Positions 48,500 to 58,951 of a DNA stretch of 64,000 bases are shown here, one piece after another. Where the stretch lies: NCBI GenBank assembly GCA_963763095.1, contig CAVXNR010000003.1, positions 386,716 to 450,715 of the forward strand, given 5' to 3'. The stretch comes from CAVUCH01 sp963763095 (lineage in GTDB: Bacteria > Acidobacteriota > Vicinamibacteria > Vicinamibacterales > JAENWD01). A program made the position numbers and the translations under genes. How positions within the stretch are numbered: position 1 is the stretch's first letter; every line of letters starts with the position of its first letter. The notes beneath the pieces were generated by a model. It searched no databases and was not told the DNA's origin. It was given only the letters and a program-made list of their open reading frames with translations.

Positions 48500-48505
48500 T
48501 ACAAT
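48500..48505 (+). promoter_or_regulatory. Possible -10 box of clpS-clpA
   Basis: TACAAT 26 bp before the clpS ATG, directly next to the repeat cluster. No convincing -35 lies 16-18 bp upstream, where repeat sequence is found. Confidence 0.35.
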
Positions 48506-48530
48506 AGCTTCAGCCCGATCAGCAACCGAC

Positions 48531-48845
48531 ATGACCGACAACGCACCGAAGACCGGCGGCGAAGTCAAGGAGCGCACGCGCACCGAGACCAAAGAGCCGT
48601 CGATGTGGAAGGTCGTCCTGCTCAATGACGACTACACCCCTATGGAGTTCGTCGTGCACCTGCTCGAGTCGGTGTACGACAAGGGCCCTGCCGAGGCATA
48701 CCGGATCATGATGCAGGTTCACACGCAGGGCCGTGGCATCTGCGGGGTGTACCCGTTCGACGTCGCCGAAACCCGCGTCGCCGCCACCGAACAGCTCGCC
48801 GAGACGGCGGGCTATCCGCTGAAGGCGGTCATGGAAGAAGAGTAG
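48531..48845 (+). CDS. clpS: ATP-dependent Clp protease adaptor ClpS
   Basis: The N-end-rule adaptor that hands proteins with bulky N-terminal residues to ClpA. It has 104 residues, a flexible polar N-terminus, then WKVVLLNDDYTPMEFVVHLLE (about residues 26-46) with the conserved Asn-Asp-Asp of the substrate pocket, and the GRGICGVYPFDVAETR segment. The start is ATG 48531. The clpA gene begins 11 bp after the stop, so the pair is cotranscribed. Confidence 0.95.
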   Translation: MTDNAPKTGGEVKERTRTETKEPSMWKVVLLNDDYTPMEFVVHLLESVYDKGPAEAYRIMMQVHTQGRGICGVYPFDVAETRVAATEQLAETAGYPLKAVMEEE

Positions 48846-48856
48846 CGTAACCCCAC

Positions 48857-51367
48857 ATGTTCAGTCCCACTCTGGAAGTCATTCTCACCATCGCCCACCG
48901 GGAGGCCGGGTCGCGGCGGCATACGCACCTGACGCTCGAGCACCTGCTGTACGCGCTTGCGCACGACGCCGAGGGCGAACAGATTCTGACAGCCGTCGGC
49001 GCAGACCTGCGTCAGCTCCGCATCGACCTCGACGCGTATCTCTCGAAATCGCTCGAGCAGTTCAGCCGCGGGCGTAACCGCGAGCCGGAGCAGACGCTCG
49101 CCTTCCGGCGCGTGCTGCAGACAGCGGTATTGCACGTGCAGAGCGCCGGCCGTGATGAGGTGCGTGCCGGTGACGTGCTCGCGGCGATGCTCCAGGAACA
49201 GAAATCCTACGCCGCCCAGCTGCTCGCGGCCCAGGGCGTCACCCGCCTGGATGTGCTCAACTACATCTCGCACGGCATCGGCAAGGTGCCTGTGCCTCAC
49301 GACGACGAGCCGGGCGAGCTGCGCCATCCCGGCAAGACCGGTGATGACGATGAAGACAGCAGCACCGCCCGTAATCCTCTGGCGGCGTACACCATCAACC
49401 TGAGCGAGCGCGCGGCCGCTGGAAAGCTCGATCCGCTGATCGGCCGCACGAAGGAACTGCAGCGCACCATTCAGATCCTCTGCCGGCGCCGCAAGAACAA
49501 CCCGGTGTTCGTCGGCGAGCCGGGCGTGGGCAAGACGGCGATGGCAGAAGGGCTCGCCCTCCGGCTGCTCGAGCCCGAGGTGCCGGCGCCGCTCAAAGGG
49601 GCGGAGGTCTACGCGCTCGACTCGACCGCCCTCCTCGCAGGCACCCGGTTCCGCGGCGACTTCGAGGAGCGCTTCAAGGCCGTGATCAACGCCCTCGCGA
49701 AACGCATCAACCCGGTGCTCTTCATCGACGAGATCCACACGACCGTGGGGGCCGGCGCGACAACCGGCGGCACCATGGATCTGGCGGCGCTCATCAAGCC
49801 CGTGCTCGTAGCGGGCGAGCTGCGCGTGATCGGTTCGACCACGTTCGAGGAGTTCAAGCACATCGAACGGGATCGTGCGCTCGCGCGACGGCTGCAGAAA
49901 GTGGCGATCGACGAGCCGAGCGTCGAGGAGACGGTCCGCATCCTCAAGGGCCTGCAGCGGCGCTACGAGGAGCACCACAACGTCCGCTACACCGATGAAG
50001 CCATCGACGCCGCCGCGCGCCTTGCCGGGCGGCACCTGCGAGACCTGCGCCTGCCCGACAGCGCCATCGACCTGCTCGACGAGGCGGGTGCCATGACGCG
50101 GATCGAAGCAGGCGAGGCGGCGAACAGCCCCTCGCCCGCGGACGGAAGTGAAGGACCCACGCGCGCTGCCATGAGCCCGGCTGAGTCGGGCCCGGTTCAG
50201 CAGACGCAAGAACCCGGTTTAGCGCTCGACTTCAGTCGGGCTGTCGCCAGCGGCAGCGCCGGAGCCGAGGCTCGGGAGCTTGGAGCCGGGAGCCTGGAGC
50301 CAGGAGCCGACTCACCGTCGATCGTGGACGTCCGCGAGATCGAGCGGATCGTCGCGCGCATGGCCAACATTCCCGACCGCCAGGCGTCCGCGTCGGACAA
50401 GCACAAGCTGCGCACGCTCGAGGAGTCGCTGGCCCGCGTCGTGTTCGGGCAGGAGGAGGCCGTCGGCCTGGTCGCGTCAGCAATCAAGCGGTCGAGTGCT
50501 GGACTCGGCCAGCCCGAGCGTCCCGCCGGGTGCTTTCTGTTCACCGGCCCGACCGGCGTCGGGAAGACGGAACTGGCGAAGCAGCTCGCCATCCACCTGG
50601 GAAACGAATTCATCCGCTACGACATGAGCGAGTACATGGAGAAGCACGCCGTGGCTCGCCTCGTGGGCGCGCCTCCCGGGTACGTCGGCTTCGAGCAGGG
50701 CGGGCTGCTGGTCGACGCGGTCCGGAACAATCCGTTCAGCGTCGTGCTGATGGACGAGATCGAGAAGGCGCACCCCGACGTGCTGAACATCCTGCTGCAG
50801 GTGATGGACCACGCGACGCTCACGGACAACAACGGCCGCAAGGCGGACTTCCGTCACGTCGTCCTGATCATGACGTCGAATGCCGGGTCGCGCGAGCTGT
50901 CGGTCGGGGCGATCGGGTTCGGCGAGGGCGGCGACCAGGCCCACCGGGACGACGCGCGTCAGAGGAGCTCGGAGTCGCGGTCGAAGTCGGCCGTCGAGAG
51001 GATGTTCACGCCGGAGTTCCGCAACCGGCTCGATGCGATCGTCACCTTCAAGCCACTCTCCCCTCTCGTCATGGAGACCATCGTCGGCAAGTTCATTCTG
51101 CAGCTGGAGGCGCAACTCGGCGAGCGGCGGATTGCCATCACGCTCGAACCCGAGGCGCGCGCGTGGCTGGCGGTGAAGGGCTACGACCCCGTGTTCGGTG
51201 CGCGGCCGCTCGCACGCGTGGTGCAGCGAGAGGTGCGCGACCCGCTGACGGACGAGATCCTGTTCGGCAGGCTGGAAAACGGCGGCACGGTGACGATCGG
51301 ATTGGATCCGGCCGGTGACAAGCTGGCGTTCGCGTACGCCGGGACTGAAGTCCCGGCGCCACATTGA
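48857..51367 (+). CDS. clpA: ATP-dependent Clp protease ATP-binding subunit ClpA
   Basis: Hexameric AAA+ unfoldase that feeds substrates to ClpP. It is fully open over 836 residues. The N-domain repeats are at residues 1-145; D1 has Walker A GEPGVGKT (about 219) and Walker B VLFIDEIHT. A low-complexity insert lies at about residues 420-480 (SPADGSEGPTRAAM... GAGSLEPGAD), longer than usual. D2 has GPTGVGKTEL (about 561), VVLMDEIEKAHPDV, a sensor TSNAGSREL and GARPLARVVQ. The last residues (AGTEVPAPH) and the stop codon come from a REP-like palindrome at 51338-51365. Confidence 0.95.
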   Translation: MFSPTLEVILTIAHREAGSRRHTHLTLEHLLYALAHDAEGEQILTAVGADLRQLRIDLDAYLSKSLEQFSRGRNREPEQTLAFRRVLQTAVLHVQSAGRDEVRAGDVLAAMLQEQKSYAAQLLAAQGVTRLDVLNYISHGIGKVPVPHDDEPGELRHPGKTGDDDEDSSTARNPLAAYTINLSERAAAGKLDPLIGRTKELQRTIQILCRRRKNNPVFVGEPGVGKTAMAEGLALRLLEPEVPAPLKGAEVYALDSTALLAGTRFRGDFEERFKAVINALAKRINPVLFIDEIHTTVGAGATTGGTMDLAALIKPVLVAGELRVIGSTTFEEFKHIERDRALARRLQKVAIDEPSVEETVRILKGLQRRYEEHHNVRYTDEAIDAAARLAGRHLRDLRLPDSAIDLLDEAGAMTRIEAGEAANSPSPADGSEGPTRAAMSPAESGPVQQTQEPGLALDFSRAVASGSAGAEARELGAGSLEPGADSPSIVDVREIERIVARMANIPDRQASASDKHKLRTLEESLARVVFGQEEAVGLVASAIKRSSAGLGQPERPAGCFLFTGPTGVGKTELAKQLAIHLGNEFIRYDMSEYMEKHAVARLVGAPPGYVGFEQGGLLVDAVRNNPFSVVLMDEIEKAHPDVLNILLQVMDHATLTDNNGRKADFRHVVLIMTSNAGSRELSVGAIGFGEGGDQAHRDDARQRSSESRSKSAVERMFTPEFRNRLDAIVTFKPLSPLVMETIVGKFILQLEAQLGERRIAITLEPEARAWLAVKGYDPVFGARPLARVVQREVRDPLTDEILFGRLENGGTVTIGLDPAGDKLAFAYAGTEVPAPH

Positions 51368-51472
51368 GTCCCGGCGGCACACTGAGTGCCAGCGTCAGAG
51401 TGACCCTGTTGTGGAGCCGGGACTTCAGTCCCGGCGTGAATGTTGTGGAGCCGGGACTTCAGTCCCGGCGTG
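51338..51472. repeat. Three REP-like palindromes at the clpA end
   Basis: One copy at 51338-51365 in one orientation (GCCGGGACTGAAGTCCCGGC) supplies the clpA stop. Two near-identical copies, at 51410-51438 and 51444-51472, are in the other orientation (TGTGGAGCCGGGACTTCAGT then CCCGGCGTG). They lie between the convergent clpA and rodZ genes. Confidence 0.8.
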
Positions 51473-51486
51473 ACACGCCTGACAAC

Positions 51487-52280
51487 TACTGTCCGAGCAG
51501 CCGCCCGTAGTCGCCCGGCGTGAACTCGACGTTCGCACCGCCCCCGGTGCGCCCAGCGGCTTCGCCCCGCCTTGACCGACCGACACCAGCAGCGCCCCCG
51601 CATCGCCGGTCCGCACGGCAACGCGCTGCTGCATGTGCGCGGTCACCGTCTCCCCTTCCTGCAGCATCCGGTACGCGAGCCGGTGACCATCCACCGTGAG
51701 TGCGAGCCAGCAGATCCGCTTGGCTGTGAAATGCAGCGGCACACCGTCAGCATCCTGTCCGCGCGGCATGATGCCGATGGTTCCTACGCCCTGTGGTTCA
51801 GCGATCTGCGTCGGCCGGCGGGATGCAGAGGCCAGCGAGGGCCATGGCAGGTCCCGTGCCGCCACCATTTCGCGACGACGGCGGCGCGTCGCGTTCGCGC
51901 CCGAACCATGCAAGCGCCAGGACGATTGAGAGCAGGATGACGAGCGCAGCCACGAGATGGCCCTTCGGCCGCCTGGCCGCGTCAGGCTCCGGGGCCATGC
52001 GCAGCCGCGGGCCGTGGTCTTCGAGCTCCGCTGCCCCTGCGACCGGCGACGGCCTCGTCTCCTCCAGATAGTGCTCGGTCAGGTCCGCGGGATCGAGCCC
52101 GACCGCCTTCGCGGCCGCCCGGATGTGCCCGCGCACGAAGATGCCGCCTGGCAGCGCATCGTACTCCTCGGCCTCGAGTGCCGCGAGCTGCCGAACGGGA
52201 ATCTTCGTGCTGGCGGCGACCTGCGCCATCGACAATCCCCGCGCCTCGCGTGCCTGCCGCAAGCGGCGTCCCACCCCCAT
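51487..52280 (-). CDS. RodZ-like helix-turn-helix membrane protein, two apparent frameshifts
   Basis: A cell-shape factor of the RodZ type. The start is ATG 52280 with GAGGAG 8 bp before it. The Xre-type HTH is at residues about 1-70 (GRRLRQAREARGLSMAQVAAST, QLAALEAEEYDALPGGIFVRGHIRAAAKAVG), then a transmembrane helix (LVAALVILLSIVLALAWF). Near 51830 the frame shifts into SRRPTQIAEPQG and the DUF4115 domain (ICWLALTVDGHRLAYRMLQEGETVTA, LLVSVGQGGAKPLGAPG). A second shift at the run of five C at 51542-51546 gives GGANVEFTPGDYGRLLGQ and the stop at 51487. All expected domains are present in order. Confidence 0.82.
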
Positions 52281-52509
52281 TGAGCATCTCCTCGGGGAAT
52301 CATGCGCGCGAGCGCCACCGGCTTCAAGCTCTAGGATATAAATGGGTCTATTTCCGATCATCATCAGCTCAGTCCGTTCCGTGTCCGGCATCGGTTCTCC
52401 GCATCGTCTCGCACACAAACCCGTGCACCCTGTCGCCAACGAATCAAGACGCACAACCTACAACTGAACAGGCACGGAGCGGCACTCTCTCGTGATACGG
52501 TGAAAATCC

Positions 52510-54438
52510 ATGTCTCGTACGCTGCTCACCAGCCAGCACGGGTTCGCCATGCCCGCGGAATGGACAGCGCACGTGGCGACCTGGATGGCGTGGCCCTGCG
52601 ACGACGAGCTCTGGGTCGGCGAGCTCGAGCCGGTGCGGCGTGAGTTCGCGGAGCTGGTGCGGGCAGTCGCATCGTTCGAGCCCGTGGAGCTGCTGGTACG
52701 TGACGCCGCCGCAGAATCGGACGCCGCTGCCCGGCTCGCGGGCGCCAACGTCCGGCTGCATCGCGTGCCCTACGACGACGTGTGGCTGCGCGACAGCGGA
52801 CCCATCTTCGTCGCGCGCGAAGGGCGCTTGCGGCTGGTCAACTGGGAGTTCAACGGCTGGGGCGGCAAGTACAACGCCGCAACCGACAACGAGGTGCCGC
52901 GGCAGGTTGCGCGCATCCTGGGCACCACCACGGTCGACACGGGCGTGGTGATGGAAGGCGGCTCGATAGAGGTGAACGGCGAGGGCTGCGTCCTGACGAC
53001 CAGGCAATGCCTGCTGACACCGACGCGGAATCCGAGTCTGTCAGAAGCGGAGATCGAGGCCGCCCTCGCCGCGTACCTGGGCACGCCGCGCGTGCTCTGG
53101 CTGGACACGGGGCTCGAAGGCGATCACACCGACGGTCACATCGACACCATCACGCGCTTCACCGATCCGCAGACCATTGTCACGGTCACGTGCGAGGACC
53201 GCAGCGACGCCAACTATGAGGCGACCGCGCTGAATCTGGAACGGCTGCGGGGCTTCAGCGACGGTGACGGCCAGCCGTTCGACATCGTGGAGCTGCCGCT
53301 GCCTCGGATGCGCGCGGAGTTCGGCGGCGAGCGCCTTCCTCTCACGTATGCCAACTTCTACGTCGTGAACGATGCGGTCATCGTGCCGGTATATGGGGAC
53401 GCGAACGACGCACGCGCGCTCGAAATCCTGCGCCCGTTGTTCCCCGAACGCGAAGTGCGCGGGGTGATGGCACGGCACCTCATCACGGGAGGGGGCGCGT
53501 TCCACTGCGTGACCCAGCAGCAGCCGGCCGGCGTCGTGACGCAGGGAGCCATGACCACACGCACTCTCACCATCGCCGTCGTGCAGATGGCCATGACCGA
53601 CGACGTCGAACGGAACGTCCGGCATGCAATCAGCCTCGTGCGGGAGGCGGCGGATCGCGGCGCCCGGCTCGTGCTGCTGCCCGAGCTGTTCGAGAACCTG
53701 TACTGGTGCCAGGTGCAACGCGAGTCGTACTTCGCCAACGCGCATCCCGTGGACGGGCATCCGTTCCTGGCGCAGTTCTGCGGCGTCGCCCGCGAACTGG
53801 GGCTGGTCCTGCCCGTCAGCTTCTTCGAGCGGAGCGGCCAGGCCCATTACAACAGTCTCGCCATGATCGACGACACCGGGGACATCCTTGGCGTCTATCG
53901 GAAGTCGCACATCCCGGACGGTCCCGGCTACCAGGAGAAGTACTACTTCAACCCCGGCGATACAGGCTTCAAGGCCTATGCGACGGCCGCGGGGACGGTG
54001 GGCGCGGCAATCTGCTGGGATCAGTGGTATCCGGAGAGCGCGCGTGCCATGGCGCTGCAGGGCGCAGAGGTGCTGTTGTACCCGACGGCGATCGGATCCG
54101 AGCCCGAGGAAGCCGGCGCCATCGACACCTCCGTGCTGTGGCGGCGCGCGATGATCGGCCATGCCGTCTCGAACTCGTGTTACCTCGCCGCGGCCAACCG
54201 GGTCGGCACCGAGCGCATCGAGGATCACGAGCAGACCTACTACGGCACCAGCTTCATCGCCGACTACCAGGGCGAGGTTCTCGCCGAAGCGAATCGCACG
54301 GACGAAGCGGTCGTCGTCGCGACGCTCGATCTGGACGCGGCACGCAGCTTCCGCGCGGGCATGGGGTTCTTCAGGGATCGCCGGCCCGACCTGTACGCTC
54401 CCCTCACGACGTATGACGGGCAGACCCGTCCCCGCTAA
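52510..54438 (+). CDS. Fused agmatine deiminase and N-carbamoylputrescine amidase
   Basis: Residues 1-345 are an agmatine deiminase (AguA): MPAEWTAHVATWMAWPCDDELW, VPYDDVWLRDSGPIFV, LEGDHTDGHIDTITRF and the catalytic cysteine in GGGAFHCVTQQQPAG (about residue 334). From residue 348 (MTTRTLTIAVVQMAM) the protein is an N-carbamoylputrescine amidase (AguB) of the nitrilase family, with Glu in LLPELFENLYW, Lys in YRKSHIPDGPGYQEKYYF and Cys in AAICWDQWYPE. Together they convert agmatine to putrescine. The two halves normally are separate genes. An out-of-frame TGA at 53537 and an ATG with AGGGAG at 53551 mean that a one-base error could also explain the fusion. Confidence 0.9.
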   Translation: MSRTLLTSQHGFAMPAEWTAHVATWMAWPCDDELWVGELEPVRREFAELVRAVASFEPVELLVRDAAAESDAAARLAGANVRLHRVPYDDVWLRDSGPIFVAREGRLRLVNWEFNGWGGKYNAATDNEVPRQVARILGTTTVDTGVVMEGGSIEVNGEGCVLTTRQCLLTPTRNPSLSEAEIEAALAAYLGTPRVLWLDTGLEGDHTDGHIDTITRFTDPQTIVTVTCEDRSDANYEATALNLERLRGFSDGDGQPFDIVELPLPRMRAEFGGERLPLTYANFYVVNDAVIVPVYGDANDARALEILRPLFPEREVRGVMARHLITGGGAFHCVTQQQPAGVVTQGAMTTRTLTIAVVQMAMTDDVERNVRHAISLVREAADRGARLVLLPELFENLYWCQVQRESYFANAHPVDGHPFLAQFCGVARELGLVLPVSFFERSGQAHYNSLAMIDDTGDILGVYRKSHIPDGPGYQEKYYFNPGDTGFKAYATAAGTVGAAICWDQWYPESARAMALQGAEVLLYPTAIGSEPEEAGAIDTSVLWRRAMIGHAVSNSCYLAAANRVGTERIEDHEQTYYGTSFIADYQGEVLAEANRTDEAVVVATLDLDAARSFRAGMGFFRDRRPDLYAPLTTYDGQTRPR

Positions 54439-54480
54439 ACAGCCGGCGCTACGTGCCCGCCGCAGGCCGCCCGACGACGG

Positions 54481-55971
<1,491 letters not shown>

Positions 55972-55975
<4 letters not shown>

Positions 55976-56808
55976 GACAGTGCCACTTGCTGGTCGGTGC
56001 CGGCGGAGGTGCGGCCCGGCGGGGGCGTGACTGGCGCTTCGGGCGGATGGTGATTGGTAATCACCAGGTCGTAGACGTACCCGCCAAGCACGCCGCCGAT
56101 GCACGGTCCCACGACAGGCACCCACCACCAGCCATTGCCGGCCGTGAACACGCCGCCTCCCCATCCCGCCATCGCCGTGAACAGGCGCGGGGCCAGGTCG
56201 CGGGCCGGGTTGATCGCGTAGCCGGCGTTGTAGCCGAAGGTGGCGCCGATGAGCATCACGAGCAGTCCGACGAGCACCGGCGTGAGCCGCTCCGGTGGGG
56301 CGAAGTTCCGCGCGTCGGACAAAGCGAAGATCACGCCCACGAGCAGTGCTGTGCCCACAATCTGATCGATCACACCGCCCGGGAACGGGGAGAGGAACGG
56401 CTGCGGGTAGGTTGCCCAGATCCCCGCGGTGCCGAGGGCGCCGCCGATCTGGCGGACGCCGCCATCGAAGCGGTCGAGCGCCTCGCGGTAGGTGATGAAT
56501 ACGAGCACCGAGGCCAGGAACGCCCCCGCGAATTGCGCGGCGATGTAGGGCCCTACCTTGCTCCAGCTGAAGCCGCGGCGAAGCGCGAGCGCGAGCGTGA
56601 CCGCCGGGTTCAGGTGTGCACCCGAAATCCCCGCGGACACGTAGATGCCCATGGTCACTGCGAGGCCCCAACCAAGATTGACCGACAGATACTGACCGTT
56701 GGCCCCGCCGCCCAGCACGAACTGTGCGACCACACCGACACCGAACACGATCAGCACGAACGTGCCGAGGAATTCGGCAGCAACCTCCCGGGCAGTACCT
56801 CGAAGCAT
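55972..56808 (-). CDS. glpF: Glycerol uptake facilitator (aquaglyceroporin)
   Basis: Six-helix MIP channel in the inner membrane. The first NPA box is in SGAHLNPAVTLALAL; the second is in GYAINPARDLAPRL, where the aspartate after NPAR marks glycerol-type channels. The start is ATG 56808 (MLRGTAREVAAEFLGTFVLIVFG) with AAGGAGGA 7 bp before it. It is translationally coupled to glpK, an evident two-gene operon for glycerol uptake and activation. Confidence 0.92.
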
Positions 56809-56892
56809 CAGCACTCCTCCTTCTGGAGCCAAGAGACTACATCAGGGCGATTCGAGCGTTGAACCCGTTCCGTCCCAGCAGCCCGCTTCACT

Positions 56893-56925
56893 CGAGAACG
56901 TGGGGCAGGGCTTCAGCCCTGCTAG
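56893..56925. repeat. REP-like palindrome (GGGCTTCAGCCC flavour)
   Basis: GAACGTGGGGCAGGGCTTCA followed by GCCCTGCTAG, between the GDSL hydrolase stop and the glpF start. Nearly identical to the pair at 36453-36524. Confidence 0.8.
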
Positions 56926-56977
56926 TGGGTTCCGGAAAGAGATCCTCAGTCGTGGCGGAGGCCCTGGCGCATCGCCC

Positions 56978-57745
56978 TCAGCGTCTCGCCTGCGCGATGG
57001 CGGCCTCCGCCAGCGGCGCCATAATCCCATACCCCTGTGCGTTGGGGTGCAGGTCGTCTTCGCTGAGCTCGGCGCGCAGCATGCCCTTTTCATCCGCCGT
57101 CGCAGAGAAGTAATCGAGATAGACGTGGTTGTGCGCGGCGGCGTACGTCTTCAGCCACGTGTTGAGCGTGTTGATGCGCGCAGGCGGGCGCCGGACGGTC
57201 TGAGGCGGAGCGCCGGGGGTGACGTGGTACGCGCTGACCGGCAGGACGCTTGCGAGCACTATTCGTGCGCCGTTGGCCGTTGCGAGTTCCGCTATCGCGG
57301 CGATGTTGCGCTGGATGTCTTCATCGGTTTCGGGCCCCGTGTTGCCGGCGATGTCGTTCGTGCCCGCGAGCAGGACGATCACCTTTGGCGAGAAGGCCAG
57401 GACGTCCGGCTTCATCCGGACGAGCATCTGCGGCGTCGTCTGGCCGCTGATCCCGCGATTGACGTACCCCTTGCCAGGAAAGAAGCCGCCGAACCGCTCG
57501 TTGGTCCAGCTGTCGGTGATGGAATCGCCGAGGAACACGACGTCCACCTTCGCCCCTCCGCGCAGCAGATCGGCATTGGCCATGCGATAGCGATCGAGCT
57601 GAGGCCAGTCGCGCAGCCGCGCGTCGTTTCGCAGCAGATCCTGCATGGCACGACCGACCTCTGGGCAATCCGTCGGCGGGAGGGCTGTCTGGGCCGCGGC
57701 GGGACAGGCGAGAGCGAGGACAATCAGGACGAGTGCGCTGCGCAT
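56978..57745 (-). CDS. GDSL/SGNH-family hydrolase, secreted
   Basis: A secreted esterase or acetylhydrolase-like protein of 255 residues. The signal peptide is MRSALVLIVLALACPAAAQ. The block I serine is in VVFLGDSITDSW (Ser75), block II is GYVNRGISGQTT, block III is LLAGTNDIAGN (about 126-134) and block V is SEDDLHPNAQGY with the catalytic Asp and His. The start is ATG 57745, with AGGAG 6 bp upstream. The order of blocks matches GDSL proteins acting on acetylated sugars or lysophospholipids; the substrate is unknown. Confidence 0.88.
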   Translation of the reverse strand: MRSALVLIVLALACPAAAQTALPPTDCPEVGRAMQDLLRNDARLRDWPQLDRYRMANADLLRGGAKVDVVFLGDSITDSWTNERFGGFFPGKGYVNRGISGQTTPQMLVRMKPDVLAFSPKVIVLLAGTNDIAGNTGPETDEDIQRNIAAIAELATANGARIVLASVLPVSAYHVTPGAPPQTVRRPPARINTLNTWLKTYAAAHNHVYLDYFSATADEKGMLRAELSEDDLHPNAQGYGIMAPLAEAAIAQARR

Positions 57746-57853
57746 GGAAGCTCCTGGAGGTGAGGTTGAGTGAGACGGCGGTCCTCCGTCACCAATGACG
57801 GAAACCGTCGGTCGGCGTGGGTACTTCGGTGCCTGCGCGAGCCGCTGCCGCGA

Positions 57854-58846
57854 TCACCGGTCGATGAGCGTCATCGCGGCCGCGGAGTACCGATCGCCGG
57901 ATCCAGCGCCACGCGGTGCGGCCTGGTCGAGCCGCGCGAGGTCCGAGGCATCGAGGTACACATCGAGGGCGCCGAGGTTCTCTTCAAGGTACGTGCGCCG
58001 TTTGGTGCCGACGATGGGAACGATGTCTCGGCCCTGGGCGAGAACCCAGGCAAGCGCAAGCTGAGCGGGAGTGCACCCTTTCTCGTGCGCAATCGCGGCG
58101 ACGCCTTCGGCGAGGGCGAGATTCTTTTGCAGGTGTTCGCCCTGGAAACGAGGCGTGTTGCGCCGGAAGTCGCCGGGTTCGAGATCGTCCTCCCTGCGGA
58201 TGCGGCCGGTCAGGAACCCCCGGCCCAGCGGGCTGTACGCGACGAGGCCGATACCGAGCTCGCGGCACGCGGCAAGCACGCCACCCTCCGGCTCGCGCGT
58301 CCAGAGCGAGTACTCACTCTGGAGCGCAGCAATCGGGTGAACGCGCGACGCGCGGCGCAGCGTGTCCACGCCAGCCTCGGACAGCCCGATGTACCGCACC
58401 TTTCCCTCGCGCACGAGCTCGGCCATGGCGCCGACGGTATCTTCGATCGGAGTGTCGGGATCGACCCGATGCTGGTAGTAGAGGTCAATCACATCAATCG
58501 AGAGGCGGCGCAGCGACGCCTCGCAGCTCGCGCGTACATACTCGGGCCGGCCGTTGACTGCCCGGTAGGCCGGATCGGCCGTGCGGACGATCCCGAACTT
58601 CGTCGCGACGATCACGCCCTTGCGGCGTCCCTCGAGCGCACGGCCGACGAGCACCTCGTTTGTGTGCGGCCCGTACACGTCGGCCGTGTCGAGCATCGTG
58701 ACCCCGAGATCGAGAGCGCGATGGATCGTGGCGATCGATTCCTGCTCGTCGGTGGCGCCGTAGAACTCCGACATGCCCATGCAGCCGAGGCTGAGGGCCG
58801 ACACTGAGAGGCTGCTGCCAAGCGTGCGGTGTTCGATCGAGTTCAT
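57854..58846 (-). CDS. Aldo/keto reductase
   Basis: NADPH-dependent reductase of the AKR family with an (alpha/beta)8 barrel. The motifs are SALSLGCMGMSEFYGATDE, the catalytic aspartate and tyrosine in LDTADVYGPHTNE, the lysine in VIVATKFGI, the histidine in LYYQHRVDP, and the cofactor-binding VAYSPLGRGFLTG and IVPIVGTKRRTYLEEN. The start is ATG 58846 (MNSIEHRTLG); the frame is open upstream into the hairpin repeat but lacks similarity there. The substrate is not known. Confidence 0.9.
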   Translation of the reverse strand: MNSIEHRTLGSSLSVSALSLGCMGMSEFYGATDEQESIATIHRALDLGVTMLDTADVYGPHTNEVLVGRALEGRRKGVIVATKFGIVRTADPAYRAVNGRPEYVRASCEASLRRLSIDVIDLYYQHRVDPDTPIEDTVGAMAELVREGKVRYIGLSEAGVDTLRRASRVHPIAALQSEYSLWTREPEGGVLAACRELGIGLVAYSPLGRGFLTGRIRREDDLEPGDFRRNTPRFQGEHLQKNLALAEGVAAIAHEKGCTPAQLALAWVLAQGRDIVPIVGTKRRTYLEENLGALDVYLDASDLARLDQAAPRGAGSGDRYSAAAMTLIDR

Positions 58847-58866
58847 CGGCCCCAGGCTCCAGATGG

Positions 58867-58951
58867 AATGAGATCGGGAGGTATTTTCAATTTCTGCACG
58901 CTCAGCAGTCAATCTGCTGTGCAGAAACTGAAAATACCTCCCGATCTCATT
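58867..58951. repeat. Long near-perfect inverted repeat
   Basis: A 33-nt arm (58867-58899, beginning AATGAGATCGGGAGGTATTT) is repeated in inverse at 58919-58951 with one mismatch. The 19-nt loop contains a further 5-bp stem (AGCAG/CTGCT). Its right end abuts the stop codon of the VWFA gene. It lacks a T-tract but could terminate or protect the mRNA 3' end, or be a mobile palindrome. Confidence 0.9.
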
